Of a stretch of 44,780 nt of DNA, positions 9,201 through 19,685 are shown piece after piece. The position numbers were made by a program, and so were the translations under genes. The notes below the pieces were generated by a model. It was not told the origin of the DNA. It worked only from the letters and a program-made list of their open reading frames with translations, and ran no database searches. Origin of the DNA: Syntrophales bacterium (GTDB lineage: Bacteria; Desulfobacterota; Syntrophia; Syntrophales; CG2-30-49-12); the NCBI GenBank assembly GCA_030018935.1, contig JASEGZ010000011.1, positions 1-44,780 on the forward strand. The letters are read 5' to 3'. Position 1 is the first letter of the stretch. Every line of letters starts with the position of its first letter.

Positions 9201-9615
9201 GAGGGTGGCGGAGGAAGAGTTTGACGATGACCTTCTTTGCTTTTATCTGAGTAGCGAGACGGCGTAATCCGACTTCATCATCATTCGTCGGGATACCGAT
9301 TGTTAACTGGTTTCGAAATTCATCAGCTAATTTTTTCTTCAGGAGTTGAGCGGTTTGATTATCTATATCGGTTGCGTCACGTTTGAGGAGGCTCATGGCT
9401 GTCCGGAGTTCTTCCTCCGGCAATCGCTGCATCCCCACAAGCAGGCGGCAGCACTGTCCTTCTCCCCCTGACCACTGCTCGATATAGGAATCTAACTGTT
9501 TCCAACCACGTAGATTGAAATAGCCGACACAGAAATCGGCGCGATCGGCAAGGTTCAGGGTTTCTTGTAAAGCAGTCAGCAGTTGTTGATCAATATTGTC
9601 AAAGATGCGTGGCAT
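6223..9615 (-). CDS. PLD-nuclease / SNF2-family helicase fusion
   Basis: This is a 1130-residue fusion. Residues 1-220 form a phospholipase-D-like nuclease domain with one HxK motif (H140, K142) followed by the typical GSSNLTFAGL stretch. A SNF2/DEAD-type helicase follows, with Walker A GLGKT (284-288), motif II DESH (353-356), motif III SATP, and a C-terminal RecA domain ending in the QRAGRVDRIGQ arginine-finger motif. Only one HKD half is present, so the nuclease would need to dimerise, as PLD nucleases such as BfiI do. The start ATG has AAGGA seven bases upstream. It heads the minus-strand operon with toxin, HTH and methyltransferase genes. The likely role is motor and cutter for unmodified foreign DNA. 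The parts resemble DrmC (PLD) and DrmD (SNF2) of DISARM joined in one chain, but no DrmA or DrmB is present. Confidence 0.88.
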   Translation of the reverse strand: MPRIFDNIDQQLLTALQETLNLADRADFCVGYFNLRGWKQLDSYIEQWSGGEGQCCRLLVGMQRLPEEELRTAMSLLKRDATDIDNQTAQLLKKKLADEFRNQLTIGIPTNDDEVGLRRLATQIKAKKVIVKLFLRHPLHAKLYLLFRPDPINPTIGYLGSSNLTFAGLSQQGELNVDVLDHDACQKLSKWFEDRWNDRWCLDISDELVRIIEESWAREELLPPYHIYVKMAYHLSQEARSGLSEFRIPRDFGNKLFEFQTAAVKIAAHHLNKRGGVLIGDVVGLGKTLMATALARIFEDDHGLETLIICPKNLVAMWEDYRDQYRLRARVLSISRAINELPDLRRYRLVLIDESHNLRNREGKRYRAIHEYIQENESKCILLSATPYNKTYLDLANQLRLFVEEDRDIGIRPERLLRELGEIEFTRHFQCPHRSLAAFEKSEYPDDWRELMRLYLVRRTRSFIQENYADTDVSTGRQYLTFEDGTRSYFPERRPKTIKFEINDADPNDQYARLYSPDVVETINGLSLPRYGLGNYLTASPHSPPTQAEARVIQDLSRAGKRLMGFCRTNLFKRLESGGQAFLQSIERHILRNYIYLLAIEQGHPLPIGTQDAGLLDARIFDEDADATDVITDMFDDENTDDEKKPSVTDALRTEEDFKLRASEVYTEYSEQFKTRFRWLRPDLFVKSLGKDLHNDAQSLLKVLQKCGEWNAYKDAKLATLEKLLTEKHPSEKVIVFTQFADTVRYLESRLRARGIQKLAGVTGDSPNPTALAWQFSPESNNKRERISAEDELRVLIATDVLSEGQNLQDCAVVVNYDLPWAIIRLVQRAGRVDRIGQKSENILCYSFLPADGVERIIGLRARVRRRLQENAEVVGTDEAFFEDDRNDQVIVDLYNEKAGILDGDIDSEVDLASYAYQIWKNAVTRDPRLQKIIPELPNVCYSTKAHRQTDKEPDGILVYLRTAEGNDALVWVDKEGKSVTESQLAILKAAECKPETPALNRHQRHHELVKKGVELIIEEEKSVGGELGRPSGARYRAYERLKRYAEEIRGTLFESQELLKAIDDIYRYPLRSSATDTLNRQFRSGISDEILAQLVVALRDEGRLCLVHEEEQAQEPRIICSMGLLGKSE

Positions 9616-9971
9616 GTAATCATCCTTGTAAGATTATGATCCTGCCTGAAATTAGGTTGCGAGGTCAATTATAAGAAAATAACACAGAAAACTTATCAGA
9701 TAGTACGTCTTTTATCAATGCAAAATATCCAGGACACTAAAAAGGCTGATCTTATTGGGCATATCTTGGATGTAAGAGCTTTTACGGACAGGAAGGGATC
9801 ACAAGGGACATGGGGGGATCATTTTGTGGTAGGGCAAAAAGAAGAGCAAGGGTTAATAAAGTCCTTGTAAAAGATGGTTTTTTTGGTAAGATTTCTTACC
9901 TGTCGGGCGGGAACCGTTTCAAAAATTAAAGGGAAATTTGGCGAAGAAATTCCAGTTATAGGAGAAAATTA
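9616..9971. other. Intergenic region between divergent operons
   Basis: This 356-base gap separates the minus-strand restriction operon from glmM. On the minus strand a TATAAT at 9668-9673 could be the -10 box of the restriction operon, but its -35 region is weak. A GGTAAG/CTTACC palindrome with a four-base loop lies at about 9884-9899 and could be an operator. A 49-codon open frame (9718-9867, plus strand) is described separately. Confidence 0.4.
9718..9867 (+). CDS. Possible small hypothetical ORF
   Basis: This is an open frame of 49 codons starting at ATG 9718 and ending at TAA. The product is hydrophilic and contains a glycine- and tryptophan-bearing middle (RKGSQGTWGDHF). No ribosome-binding site precedes the ATG, and I recognise no family. 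It may be a remnant of a longer gene or chance. I list it only because it fills the gap ahead of glmM. Confidence 0.2.
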
Positions 9972-11321
9972 ATGGGAAAGTTGTTTGGTACCGATGGTAT
10001 AAGGGGTATTGCCAATGAATATCCGATGACGGCGGAGATGGCCTTGAATATTGGTCGGGCTACCGCACACCTCTTCAAACGGAAGGGTCATACCCCCAGG
10101 ATCATTGTCGGGAAGGATACCCGCATCTCCGGTTACATGTTTGAAAATGCCCTTGTTGCCGGGATCTGTTCCATGGGAGTGAATGCCATCATGGTCGGAG
10201 TCCTCCCCACACCGGGCATCGCCTTTTTAACCAGCAGCAACAAGGCTGATGCCGGCATTGTCATTTCCGCCTCCCACAATCCTCTTCAGGACAATGGCAT
10301 TAAGATCTTTTCCGGTGAGGGATTCAAGCTTCCCGATGAGAAGGAACTCGCCATAGAAGAGATGATTTTTGCAAACAATATGCACACGCTCCATCCCTCA
10401 CCCCGGGAACTGGGGAAGGCTTACCGCATGGACGATGCAGGGGGCCGGTACATTATCTTTTTGAAACATGCCTTCCCCGGGGAACTCACGCTGGAGGGTA
10501 CCAGAGTTGTCCTTGACTGCGCCCATGGCGCTGCCTACAAAGTGGCGCCGGCGACCTTCTCTGAATTAGGAGCCGAAGTGACCACGCTCTTCGATCAGCC
10601 TGATGGCAAAAATATCAACGTCAATTGTGGATCCCAGCACCCTTTTGTGCTGGCGGAAGAGGTCTTAAAGAGAAAAGCTGATATTGGGTTCGCCTTCGAT
10701 GGAGACGGTGACCGCCTTGTTGCTGTTGATGAAAGAGGGACGGTGTTGACAGGGGATCAGATTCTCGCTATCTGTGCCAGCGTACTGAAAAAGGAAGGCA
10801 AACTGACCAATAATCTGGTGGTGAGAACCGTAATGAGCAACATCGGACTCAGCATTGCCTTGCAGGAATTGGGTATAGAATCGGTGATAACCGGGGTAGG
10901 AGACAGGTACGTCCTCGAAGCAATGCTAACTAAGGGGGCAGTCATTGGCGGTGAGGATTCAGGTCATCTGATCTTTTTGCAGCATCACACGACGGGAGAC
11001 GGGATTATCACGGCCTTACAATTGGCGGCGGCGATAAAAAAGGGAGAAAAACCCTTATCCGAACTCGCAAAGATCATGAAGGTATTTCCCCAGGTTCTAA
11101 TCAATGTGGAGGTGAAAATAAGACCTGAAATATCCTCGGTACCGGCAATCGCCCAGGTGATTAAAGAGGTCGAAAAAAAATTGGGGGATAAAGGAAGGGT
11201 CCTGGTACGGTACTCGGGGACCCAGAACATGTGCCGTGTGATGGTGGAGGGACCGAATCATGAGGAAACCGAGAGATACTGCCGGCAAATTGTAGGGGTG
11301 GTCAAAGAGAGGCTGAACTAA
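9972..11321 (+). CDS. glmM: Phosphoglucosamine mutase
   Basis: This 449-residue enzyme interconverts glucosamine-6-phosphate and glucosamine-1-phosphate in the cytosol, on the way to UDP-GlcNAc for peptidoglycan and LPS. The N-terminus MGKLFGTDGIRG, the phospho-serine loop ISASHNP (S101), the metal-binding DGDGDR loop and the C-terminal phosphate-binding RYSGTQN are all present, and the length is typical. GGAG lies a few bases before the ATG. In many bacteria glmM follows ftsH, folP or cdaA; here it stands alone beside an accessory island, with the start of the core genome apparently at this point. Specificity for glucosamine rather than other hexoses is inferred from overall similarity. Confidence 0.96.
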   Translation: MGKLFGTDGIRGIANEYPMTAEMALNIGRATAHLFKRKGHTPRIIVGKDTRISGYMFENALVAGICSMGVNAIMVGVLPTPGIAFLTSSNKADAGIVISASHNPLQDNGIKIFSGEGFKLPDEKELAIEEMIFANNMHTLHPSPRELGKAYRMDDAGGRYIIFLKHAFPGELTLEGTRVVLDCAHGAAYKVAPATFSELGAEVTTLFDQPDGKNINVNCGSQHPFVLAEEVLKRKADIGFAFDGDGDRLVAVDERGTVLTGDQILAICASVLKKEGKLTNNLVVRTVMSNIGLSIALQELGIESVITGVGDRYVLEAMLTKGAVIGGEDSGHLIFLQHHTTGDGIITALQLAAAIKKGEKPLSELAKIMKVFPQVLINVEVKIRPEISSVPAIAQVIKEVEKKLGDKGRVLVRYSGTQNMCRVMVEGPNHEETERYCRQIVGVVKERLN

Positions 11322-11412
11322 AACGATAGACTCGACAGGGGCAATCATTTTTATTTAATATTTATTTAATAAGAACTTCCTTCTGGCTGGCGGAAGTAGA
11401 GGTGTAATAATT

Positions 11413-12978
11413 ATGGTAGAGCGTGAACGCAGAAGTTATAAAAGCTTTGCGGAGGTAAAAGAGACACTCTCGCCTGCAGAAGAACGTTTTGAGCTATGGC
11501 GTAATACAATAGGGTTGTTTCTTGGTCCATTAATAGGCTTAATCATATACCTTATTCCAATGCCTGCATTAACTCCAAAGGCACATGTACTGGCAACCAT
11601 TCTTGCGTGGATCGTTGTATGGTGGATCACAGAACCTGTTCCCATTCCGATAACTGCCTTGCTTGGAGCTGTGCTCTGCGTGGTTTTTGATGTAGCAAGT
11701 GCAAAAGTGGCATTCGCTCCATTTGCAGACCCCATCATCTACCTGTTTCTGGGGAGTTTTATCCTGGCAGAGGCCATGTCCATACATGGACTGGATAAAC
11801 GCTTTGGGTTCGGAATCATGTCTCTAAAATGGGTAGGTAACAGCACAGGGCGTATCCTCTTCGCATACGGACTTATCTGTGCATTTCTGTCCATGTGGAT
11901 CAGCAACACTGCGACGACAGCGATGATGTTCCCCATCGGTCTCGGTATTATTTACGCCATGGGAGACATCGTTGAACAACAAACCGGAAAAGTAGTTGAC
12001 CTTACGCGTCTGCGCTATGGCACCGGTATGATGTTAATGGCTGCATTTGCCTCATCCACAGGAGGTATCGGCACACCTGTCGGGTCACCGCCGAACCTGA
12101 TCGGTATTGCCATGATCGAAAACTACTGCAAGGTAAAGATACCCTTTTTCCAATGGATGCTCTTCTGCATCCCCTTACTCGTATTTTTATTTATAGTCCT
12201 CTATTTCCTGATGTACTGCCTGCATAAACCTGAGTTAGCAAATATAGAGGGCAGCGCTGAATATTTACAACGAGAAAGAGCGGAATTGGGAAAGTGGAAA
12301 CCAGGAGAGAGAAACGCGTTAATTGCATTTTTGATAACGGTTGCATTATGGGTTATACCTGGCATCCTCGCAGTTATATATTCGACAGGCCACCCGATAT
12401 ATAAAGCATACAGCAAAATGATGCCGGAAGGCGTAGCCGCCCTTATAGGTGCGGGGCTCCTTTTCCTCCTTCCGGTAAACTGGAAAGAGAGGAAATTTAC
12501 CATATCATGGAAACAGGCAACCAAAATAGACTGGGGTACGCTACTGTTGTTCGGCGGAGGCATCACACTCGGTAGCCTTATGTTTGACACGAAACTGGCA
12601 GAGGTCATCGGTACGGGATTACTTAAGCTCAGTGGTGCAAAATCCGTCTGGGGTATCACGTTCGCTTCCATTTTCATTGCCATCCTGGTGAGTGAAACAT
12701 CATCGAACACGGCTTCAGCCAACATGGTGGTGCCAGTCATGATAGCCCTTTCCATGGCTGCGGGAGTCAACCCTATACCGCCTGCCATTGGGGCAACTTT
12801 AGGGGCAAGCTGGGGCTTCATGATGCCTGTATCCACACCGCCTAATGCCATTGTCTATGGTTCCGGCATGGTCCCCATTACGAAAATGATACGGGCAGGC
12901 ATCTTTTTCGACATTGCAGGTGGTATAGTTTTATGGGTTGGTCTCAGGATACTCCTGCCACTTGTCGGTCTTGCTTAG
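11413..12978 (+). CDS. DASS/SLC13-family anion (dicarboxylate) symporter
   Basis: This is a 521-residue integral membrane protein with about a dozen hydrophobic segments. It has the two signature repeats of the divalent-anion:sodium symporter family: a SNTATTAMMFPIG stretch in the first half and a SNTASANMVVPV stretch in the second, each holding the Ser-Asn-Thr motif that binds sodium and carboxylate. Family members import succinate, malate, 2-oxoglutarate or sulfate. The cluster downstream handles CoA acids, so a dicarboxylate substrate is plausible but not shown. The N-terminal 40 residues are charged and cytosolic. It stands alone, with about 90 bases before it and 70 after it. Confidence 0.88.
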   Translation: MVERERRSYKSFAEVKETLSPAEERFELWRNTIGLFLGPLIGLIIYLIPMPALTPKAHVLATILAWIVVWWITEPVPIPITALLGAVLCVVFDVASAKVAFAPFADPIIYLFLGSFILAEAMSIHGLDKRFGFGIMSLKWVGNSTGRILFAYGLICAFLSMWISNTATTAMMFPIGLGIIYAMGDIVEQQTGKVVDLTRLRYGTGMMLMAAFASSTGGIGTPVGSPPNLIGIAMIENYCKVKIPFFQWMLFCIPLLVFLFIVLYFLMYCLHKPELANIEGSAEYLQRERAELGKWKPGERNALIAFLITVALWVIPGILAVIYSTGHPIYKAYSKMMPEGVAALIGAGLLFLLPVNWKERKFTISWKQATKIDWGTLLLFGGGITLGSLMFDTKLAEVIGTGLLKLSGAKSVWGITFASIFIAILVSETSSNTASANMVVPVMIALSMAAGVNPIPPAIGATLGASWGFMMPVSTPPNAIVYGSGMVPITKMIRAGIFFDIAGGIVLWVGLRILLPLVGLA

Positions 12979-13050
12979 GAGTGATTGGTGAAGCCCTCCG
13001 CTCACAGGGGGGTATGGCACCGATTAAATTAAGGGGAACAGGAGTTTGAA

Positions 13051-15613
<2,563 letters not shown>

Positions 15614-15711
15614 AAATATTTCGAGACCTATAAAAAACGCGGCTCTTCGCAGGGCAAAACATTTTTTCGATCATTCTATCGCCCGCTTAATTACTGGCTG
15701 CCAGATAATAC

Positions 15712-15739
15712 TTGTTTTTTTATAACTTGGCGATATAAT
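15712..15739 (+). promoter_or_regulatory. Probable sigma-70 promoter for the mutase operon
   Basis: TTGTTT at 15712-15717 and a perfect TATAAT at 15734-15739 are separated by 16 bases, in the gap between acyP and the CoA mutase gene. Transcription would start near 15746 and give a leader of about 160 bases. The leader contains short imperfect repeats (GTCAGC, AACTGAAGGCTGGCAACTGAA) of unknown role. Confidence 0.45.
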
Positions 15740-15906
15740 CTATAAGGCAAGCGTTCAGCCGTCAGCGATTAGTAATCAGTAAAACAAGTCAAGACAAGCA
15801 TGAAAACTCGTCCTGAAAGTTGTGAACTTCCCCTCGTATCCCCCTGTTTTCGCTGAAAACTGAAGGCTGGCAACTGAATGCTTACAATAATGAGGAGATG
15901 GCTGTT

Positions 15907-17655
15907 ATGTTTAAGGAGGAGGCGCTGCGAGAAATAGAAAAACGGAAGAAGGAGTGGGAAGAGAAAACAATAAAAGCCTCTATGAAACGGTTTGGCATTG
16001 GGGAAAATCCCAACAAGTTCTATAGTCCAGAGGATGTTAAAGATTTTGATTTCCTGGAAAAGGTTGGATTTCCCGGGGAGTACCCGTTTACTGCGGGGAC
16101 TTATCCCACCCAGATACCCGGTGCCGGTCCTGTTATCGGCGGTGGTTTCCTGGAAAGTGGCGGAGGTCTAACCAGAGCGGGACGTTACTCTGGTTATGGC
16201 ACGGCAGAAGATACCAGAGACTATTATTGTAAGATGCAAGGCTTGGGGCGAGAAGGAGGACCTAATATTGCTTTCGACCTTCCCACTCAATGTGGTTATG
16301 ATTCTGACCACCCTATGGCTCGAGGTGAGGTGGGCAGGACGGGGGTAGCCATAGATACATTGAGAGATTTTGAAGTCCTTTACGAGGCATTTACCGATGA
16401 CAGAGACCTGGACAGGATAGCCTCTGACTGGACTATTAATGCCCCGGCTAACATAATTATCGCCATGTACGCTGTTCTGGCTAAGAAGAGGGGTATCCCC
16501 CTTGATAAGCTTAAGGGGACACCACAGAATGACATTTTGAAGGAGTTTGCGGCTCGCGGTACCTATATCTTTCCACCCGCTCCCTCAATGAGGATGGTAA
16601 GGGATACCATTACTTTCTGTACCAGGCATATGCCTTCAATGAATGTAATCAGCATTTGCAGCGGTCACATTCAGGAGGCTGGCGCTACTCATCCACAACG
16701 ACTGGCTTTCTACTTTGCCAATGCCATTGCTTATGTGCAACTGGGAATTGATGCCGGGCTGAACGTAGATGACTTTCTTCCCAGATTTACCTTTCTCGGT
16801 TTTGGTGGAAGCATGGAGTTGCTTAGAGAAGTGGCTCTCTGGAGGGCAGGGCGGAGGATGTGGGCCAGGATAGTAAGAGATAAGTTCAAAGCAAAGGATA
16901 TCAGATCCTACCGCATGCGGATGCCCGGGGTTGGTATGTCCGGGTATAGTAGCATGACCAAACAGCGTCCCCTTAACAACTTGGTGCGCGCCACCTTTGC
17001 CGGTATTGCTGCTGCCCTTGCTGGATATCCTCCCAGTTGTGAACCTCCTTATGATGAGGCATTGGGGTTAGGATGGAGTCTCGAGGCAATGCAACTATCC
17101 CTTGATGCTGCAAGGATTATCCAGTATGAAGGGAAGCTGACCGAGGCACTTGATCCTCTGGCAGGGTCTTATTATATAGAAGCGATGACGAATCAGCTTG
17201 AGGAGGAGGCGTGGGATATCCTTAATAAGATAGAGGCTATGGGCGGTGCCGTGGCTGCTATTGAGAAAGGTTTCGTACAGAAGGAACTTGCCAGGAGTGC
17301 CCATCAGCACCAGAAGGAGATAGAAACCAGGCAGAAGATAGTGGTAGGGGTAAATGCATTTCTCGGGGAGAACGAACTGGAAGTTACCACTAACAGGCTT
17401 GTCCCCCATCCCTACGATCCTGAGAGGAGAACTGAAGCAGAGGAGAAGCAGATAGCAGCTCTGACCATGGTGAAGCGAGAGAGAGACAACGAAAAGGTAA
17501 AAGCTACCCTGAAGCGGTTGGAGGAGGCAGCTCATGATGAGAAGGTAAATCTTATTTGCCCCATCATGGAAGCAGTTGAAGCCTATGCTACCCTCGGGGA
17601 GATATGCGATGTTTTAAGGGGGGTATTTGGAGAATATACTGAAGTTTCCTTATAG
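15907..17655 (+). CDS. Methylmalonyl-CoA-mutase-type catalytic subunit
   Basis: This is a 582-residue TIM-barrel catalytic subunit of a B12-dependent acyl-CoA mutase. Family marks include AFDLPTQCGYDSDHP, GEVGRTGVAID, GTPQNDILKEF and FPPAPSMR. Compared with Propionibacterium methylmalonyl-CoA mutase from memory, the substrate-selecting Tyr89 and Arg207 appear to be kept (GRYSGYGT, Y94; AARGTY, R217). That predicts a carboxylated CoA substrate rather than isobutyryl- or 2-hydroxyisobutyryl-CoA. Between Y66 and Y94 there is an insert of about 14 residues rich in glycine, and the usual FRPWTIRQY segment is replaced. The C-terminal B12-binding domain (about 140 residues) is absent, and no separate B12 subunit occurs in this window. 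The ATG at 15907 is preferred because GAGGAG lies nine bases before it; the ATG at 15898 directly abuts that site. It leads the catabolic cluster. Confidence 0.88.
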   Translation: MFKEEALREIEKRKKEWEEKTIKASMKRFGIGENPNKFYSPEDVKDFDFLEKVGFPGEYPFTAGTYPTQIPGAGPVIGGGFLESGGGLTRAGRYSGYGTAEDTRDYYCKMQGLGREGGPNIAFDLPTQCGYDSDHPMARGEVGRTGVAIDTLRDFEVLYEAFTDDRDLDRIASDWTINAPANIIIAMYAVLAKKRGIPLDKLKGTPQNDILKEFAARGTYIFPPAPSMRMVRDTITFCTRHMPSMNVISICSGHIQEAGATHPQRLAFYFANAIAYVQLGIDAGLNVDDFLPRFTFLGFGGSMELLREVALWRAGRRMWARIVRDKFKAKDIRSYRMRMPGVGMSGYSSMTKQRPLNNLVRATFAGIAAALAGYPPSCEPPYDEALGLGWSLEAMQLSLDAARIIQYEGKLTEALDPLAGSYYIEAMTNQLEEEAWDILNKIEAMGGAVAAIEKGFVQKELARSAHQHQKEIETRQKIVVGVNAFLGENELEVTTNRLVPHPYDPERRTEAEEKQIAALTMVKRERDNEKVKATLKRLEEAAHDEKVNLICPIMEAVEAYATLGEICDVLRGVFGEYTEVSL

Positions 17656-17674
17656 TAAAGGGGGAGGTGTTAAA

Positions 17675-19039
17675 ATGGAACAGAAGATTACAGAAGGAAT
17701 AGCCGATTTTGTGGCAAAAACAAGTTATAACCAGCTTCCCCAAGAGGCTATAAGTGCTGCCAAAGGATGCATCCTTGATTGCCTCGGCGTGTCTTTGTTG
17801 GGATCAAGGGAGGAGGCAAGCAGGATCATGATTGAATATGGCAGGAGATCTGAAGGTAGCCCTGAAGCTACGGTATGGACGGGCAAGATTATGGTCCCAG
17901 CTTCTCAGACCGTCCTTATCAATGGCACCATGGCCCATGTTTTGGATTATGACGATTATTCCCTTACCTGGCTTGCCCATCCCACGGTAGCAATCTTTCC
18001 CGCAGCACTGGCCATGGCAGAAAAGTGCCATCGCCCGGGTAGGGAATGTCTACTGGCTTATATTTTAGGGGTAGAAGTAGGGGGGAAACTAAGTGCCGCG
18101 TTCGGCAACACCCATTATCTCGTGGGATGGCACAATACAGGAACTCTGGGCAGCATCGGAGCAGCGACAGCCAGTGTAAAGATATTGAACCTGGACGTTA
18201 AAAAGATAAAATTTGCACTGGGAATCGGCGCTTCCCTTGCCAGTGGATTGAGACAGAACTTTGGCAGCATGACCAAATCCCTCCATGCAGGGAGTGCAAA
18301 TAGGAATGGTATCGTGGCAGCGGAGTTAGCAGAGGCTGGTTTTACCTCGGACGAGAATATAATTGAAGCCCCTTTAGGGTTCTCCAAGGTCTTTGCCGGT
18401 GGTAAGGAACAGCCTCTGGATGGGGTGCCTGGGTCTTTAGGTAATCCGTTTGAGATTGTCTCTCCGGGCCTTACTATAAAACCTTACCCTTCCTGTGGTG
18501 GTACCCATCCCATGATATATGCCATGTTAAACCTGAAAAAGGAACATGATCTCTCCCCGTCTGAGGTTACTGAAATAGAATGTCGCGCCAGCCGTGCTTT
18601 ACCCAATATATTGATCCATCATCGTCCGCATCAGGGATTGGAGGGTAAGTTCAGTATGGAGTTTTGCCTGGCTGCGGCACTCACTGACGGTAAGATTGGT
18701 GTGGGACAATTCACGGATGAGAGCATCAACCGATCTGAGATCCAAGACCTTATTTCCCGGACAAAATTTGTCCATCCTGAAGACTGGAGTGAAGATATCA
18801 TCTCTCCCCAGGAGGTGGTTGTCAGACTAAAGGATGGCAGAGAGTTCTCCCGAAAGGTTTCCTTCGCCGATGTCCCGGGTTCTCCCAGGAATCCGATTAC
18901 CTGGGAGGAGCAGTGTAACAAGTTCAGGGACTGCGCCCAGATAGTTCTTCCTGCAAAAAAAATAAACGAGATTGTCGAGTTGGTATTACATTTTGACGAA
19001 CTACGGGATGTTAATGAACTGACAAAATTGCTGACTTAA
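17675..19039 (+). CDS. MmgE/PrpD family protein
   Basis: This 454-residue protein is an MmgE/PrpD-family member. The family includes 2-methylcitrate dehydratase and cis-aconitate decarboxylase, which act on branched tricarboxylates. Seen here are the CLGVSLLGS start region, the HVLDYDDYS motif typical of the active-site helix, the GWHNTGTLGSIGAA stretch, SLHAGSANRNG and the KPYPSCGGTHP segment. Length is typical. The ATG at 17675 has a strong GGGGGAGG site; an upstream in-frame ATG at 17627 lies inside the mutase gene and has none. It follows the CoA mutase by 19 bases, so a shared pathway in propionate-like or branched-acid metabolism is likely. The exact substrate cannot be assigned. Confidence 0.88.
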   Translation: MEQKITEGIADFVAKTSYNQLPQEAISAAKGCILDCLGVSLLGSREEASRIMIEYGRRSEGSPEATVWTGKIMVPASQTVLINGTMAHVLDYDDYSLTWLAHPTVAIFPAALAMAEKCHRPGRECLLAYILGVEVGGKLSAAFGNTHYLVGWHNTGTLGSIGAATASVKILNLDVKKIKFALGIGASLASGLRQNFGSMTKSLHAGSANRNGIVAAELAEAGFTSDENIIEAPLGFSKVFAGGKEQPLDGVPGSLGNPFEIVSPGLTIKPYPSCGGTHPMIYAMLNLKKEHDLSPSEVTEIECRASRALPNILIHHRPHQGLEGKFSMEFCLAAALTDGKIGVGQFTDESINRSEIQDLISRTKFVHPEDWSEDIISPQEVVVRLKDGREFSRKVSFADVPGSPRNPITWEEQCNKFRDCAQIVLPAKKINEIVELVLHFDELRDVNELTKLLT

Positions 19040-19045
19040 AGTGGA

Positions 19046-19101
19046 CATAAGTCGTAAGTCGTAAGTCATAAGTCGTAAGTCATAAGTCATAAGTCATAAG
19101 T
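19046..19101. repeat. Heptamer tandem repeat, 8 units of CRTAAGT
   Basis: Eight consecutive seven-base units read CATAAGT or CGTAAGT, starting seven bases after the MmgE/PrpD stop codon. The two variants occur in the order A G G A G A A A at the second base, and a degenerate ninth unit (CAGAGGT) follows. This is a simple-sequence repeat typical of slippage. It lies between genes and could alter spacing to the HIT gene. Confidence 0.9.
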
Positions 19102-19198
19102 CAGAGGTCTGGAGTAGAGAAAGAAGAGTTGATCGCTGACAATTGGTAACCGACAACTGACGTGACTGCCGATCCCTCTTATTACAAAGGCAGGTTCA

Positions 19199-19684
19199 AT
19201 GAAAACGATATTTGCGCCCTGGAGAATGGCATACATAAGAGGTGAAAAGCCGGAGGGTTGCATTTTTTGCAAGAATTCCATCAGGGTGGATGAACTTGTT
19301 CTTTTCGACGGAGAAACCTCTTTTGTGATGATGAATCTCTATCCCTATACCAGTGGACACTTGTTGATTATTCCCTTCCGGCACGTAAGCCAGGTAGAAG
19401 ACCTTTTGCCAGCGGAGAAACAGGAGATGTTTGACCTTGTGGATATTTCCGTGAGGGTCTTAAAGGAGGCCTTGAAACCGGAGGGTTTTAACATAGGCAT
19501 GAATCTGGGAACAGTGGCAGGCGCCGGGGTAGATGATCATTTTCATATACACATTGTTCCAAGGTGGCGTGGTGATAGCAACTTTATGAGTGTTCTGGGT
19601 GAAGTACGCGTGATCCCTGAGGATGTTTCCCGGACATGGGAACTCCTTATGCCATATTTTAAAAAATATCATCGGGAGGATTGA
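19199..19684 (+). CDS. HIT-family nucleotide hydrolase/transferase
   Basis: This is a 161-residue HIT-domain protein of the Fhit/Ap4A-phosphorylase-like branch. The histidine triad is HFHIHIVPRW, preceded by NLGTVAGAGVDDH. An N-terminal CIFC pair could bind zinc with a histidine, as in bacterial relatives. Members hydrolyse dinucleoside polyphosphates or AMP-lysine-type bonds in the cytosol. The PYTSGHLLIIPFRHV segment is the conserved first strand. The start ATG has only a weak AGG upstream. It precedes the LapA-like gene by one base, so the two are co-transcribed. No link to the catabolic genes is evident. Confidence 0.92.
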   Translation: MKTIFAPWRMAYIRGEKPEGCIFCKNSIRVDELVLFDGETSFVMMNLYPYTSGHLLIIPFRHVSQVEDLLPAEKQEMFDLVDISVRVLKEALKPEGFNIGMNLGTVAGAGVDDHFHIHIVPRWRGDSNFMSVLGEVRVIPEDVSRTWELLMPYFKKYHRED

Positions 19685-19685
19685 A

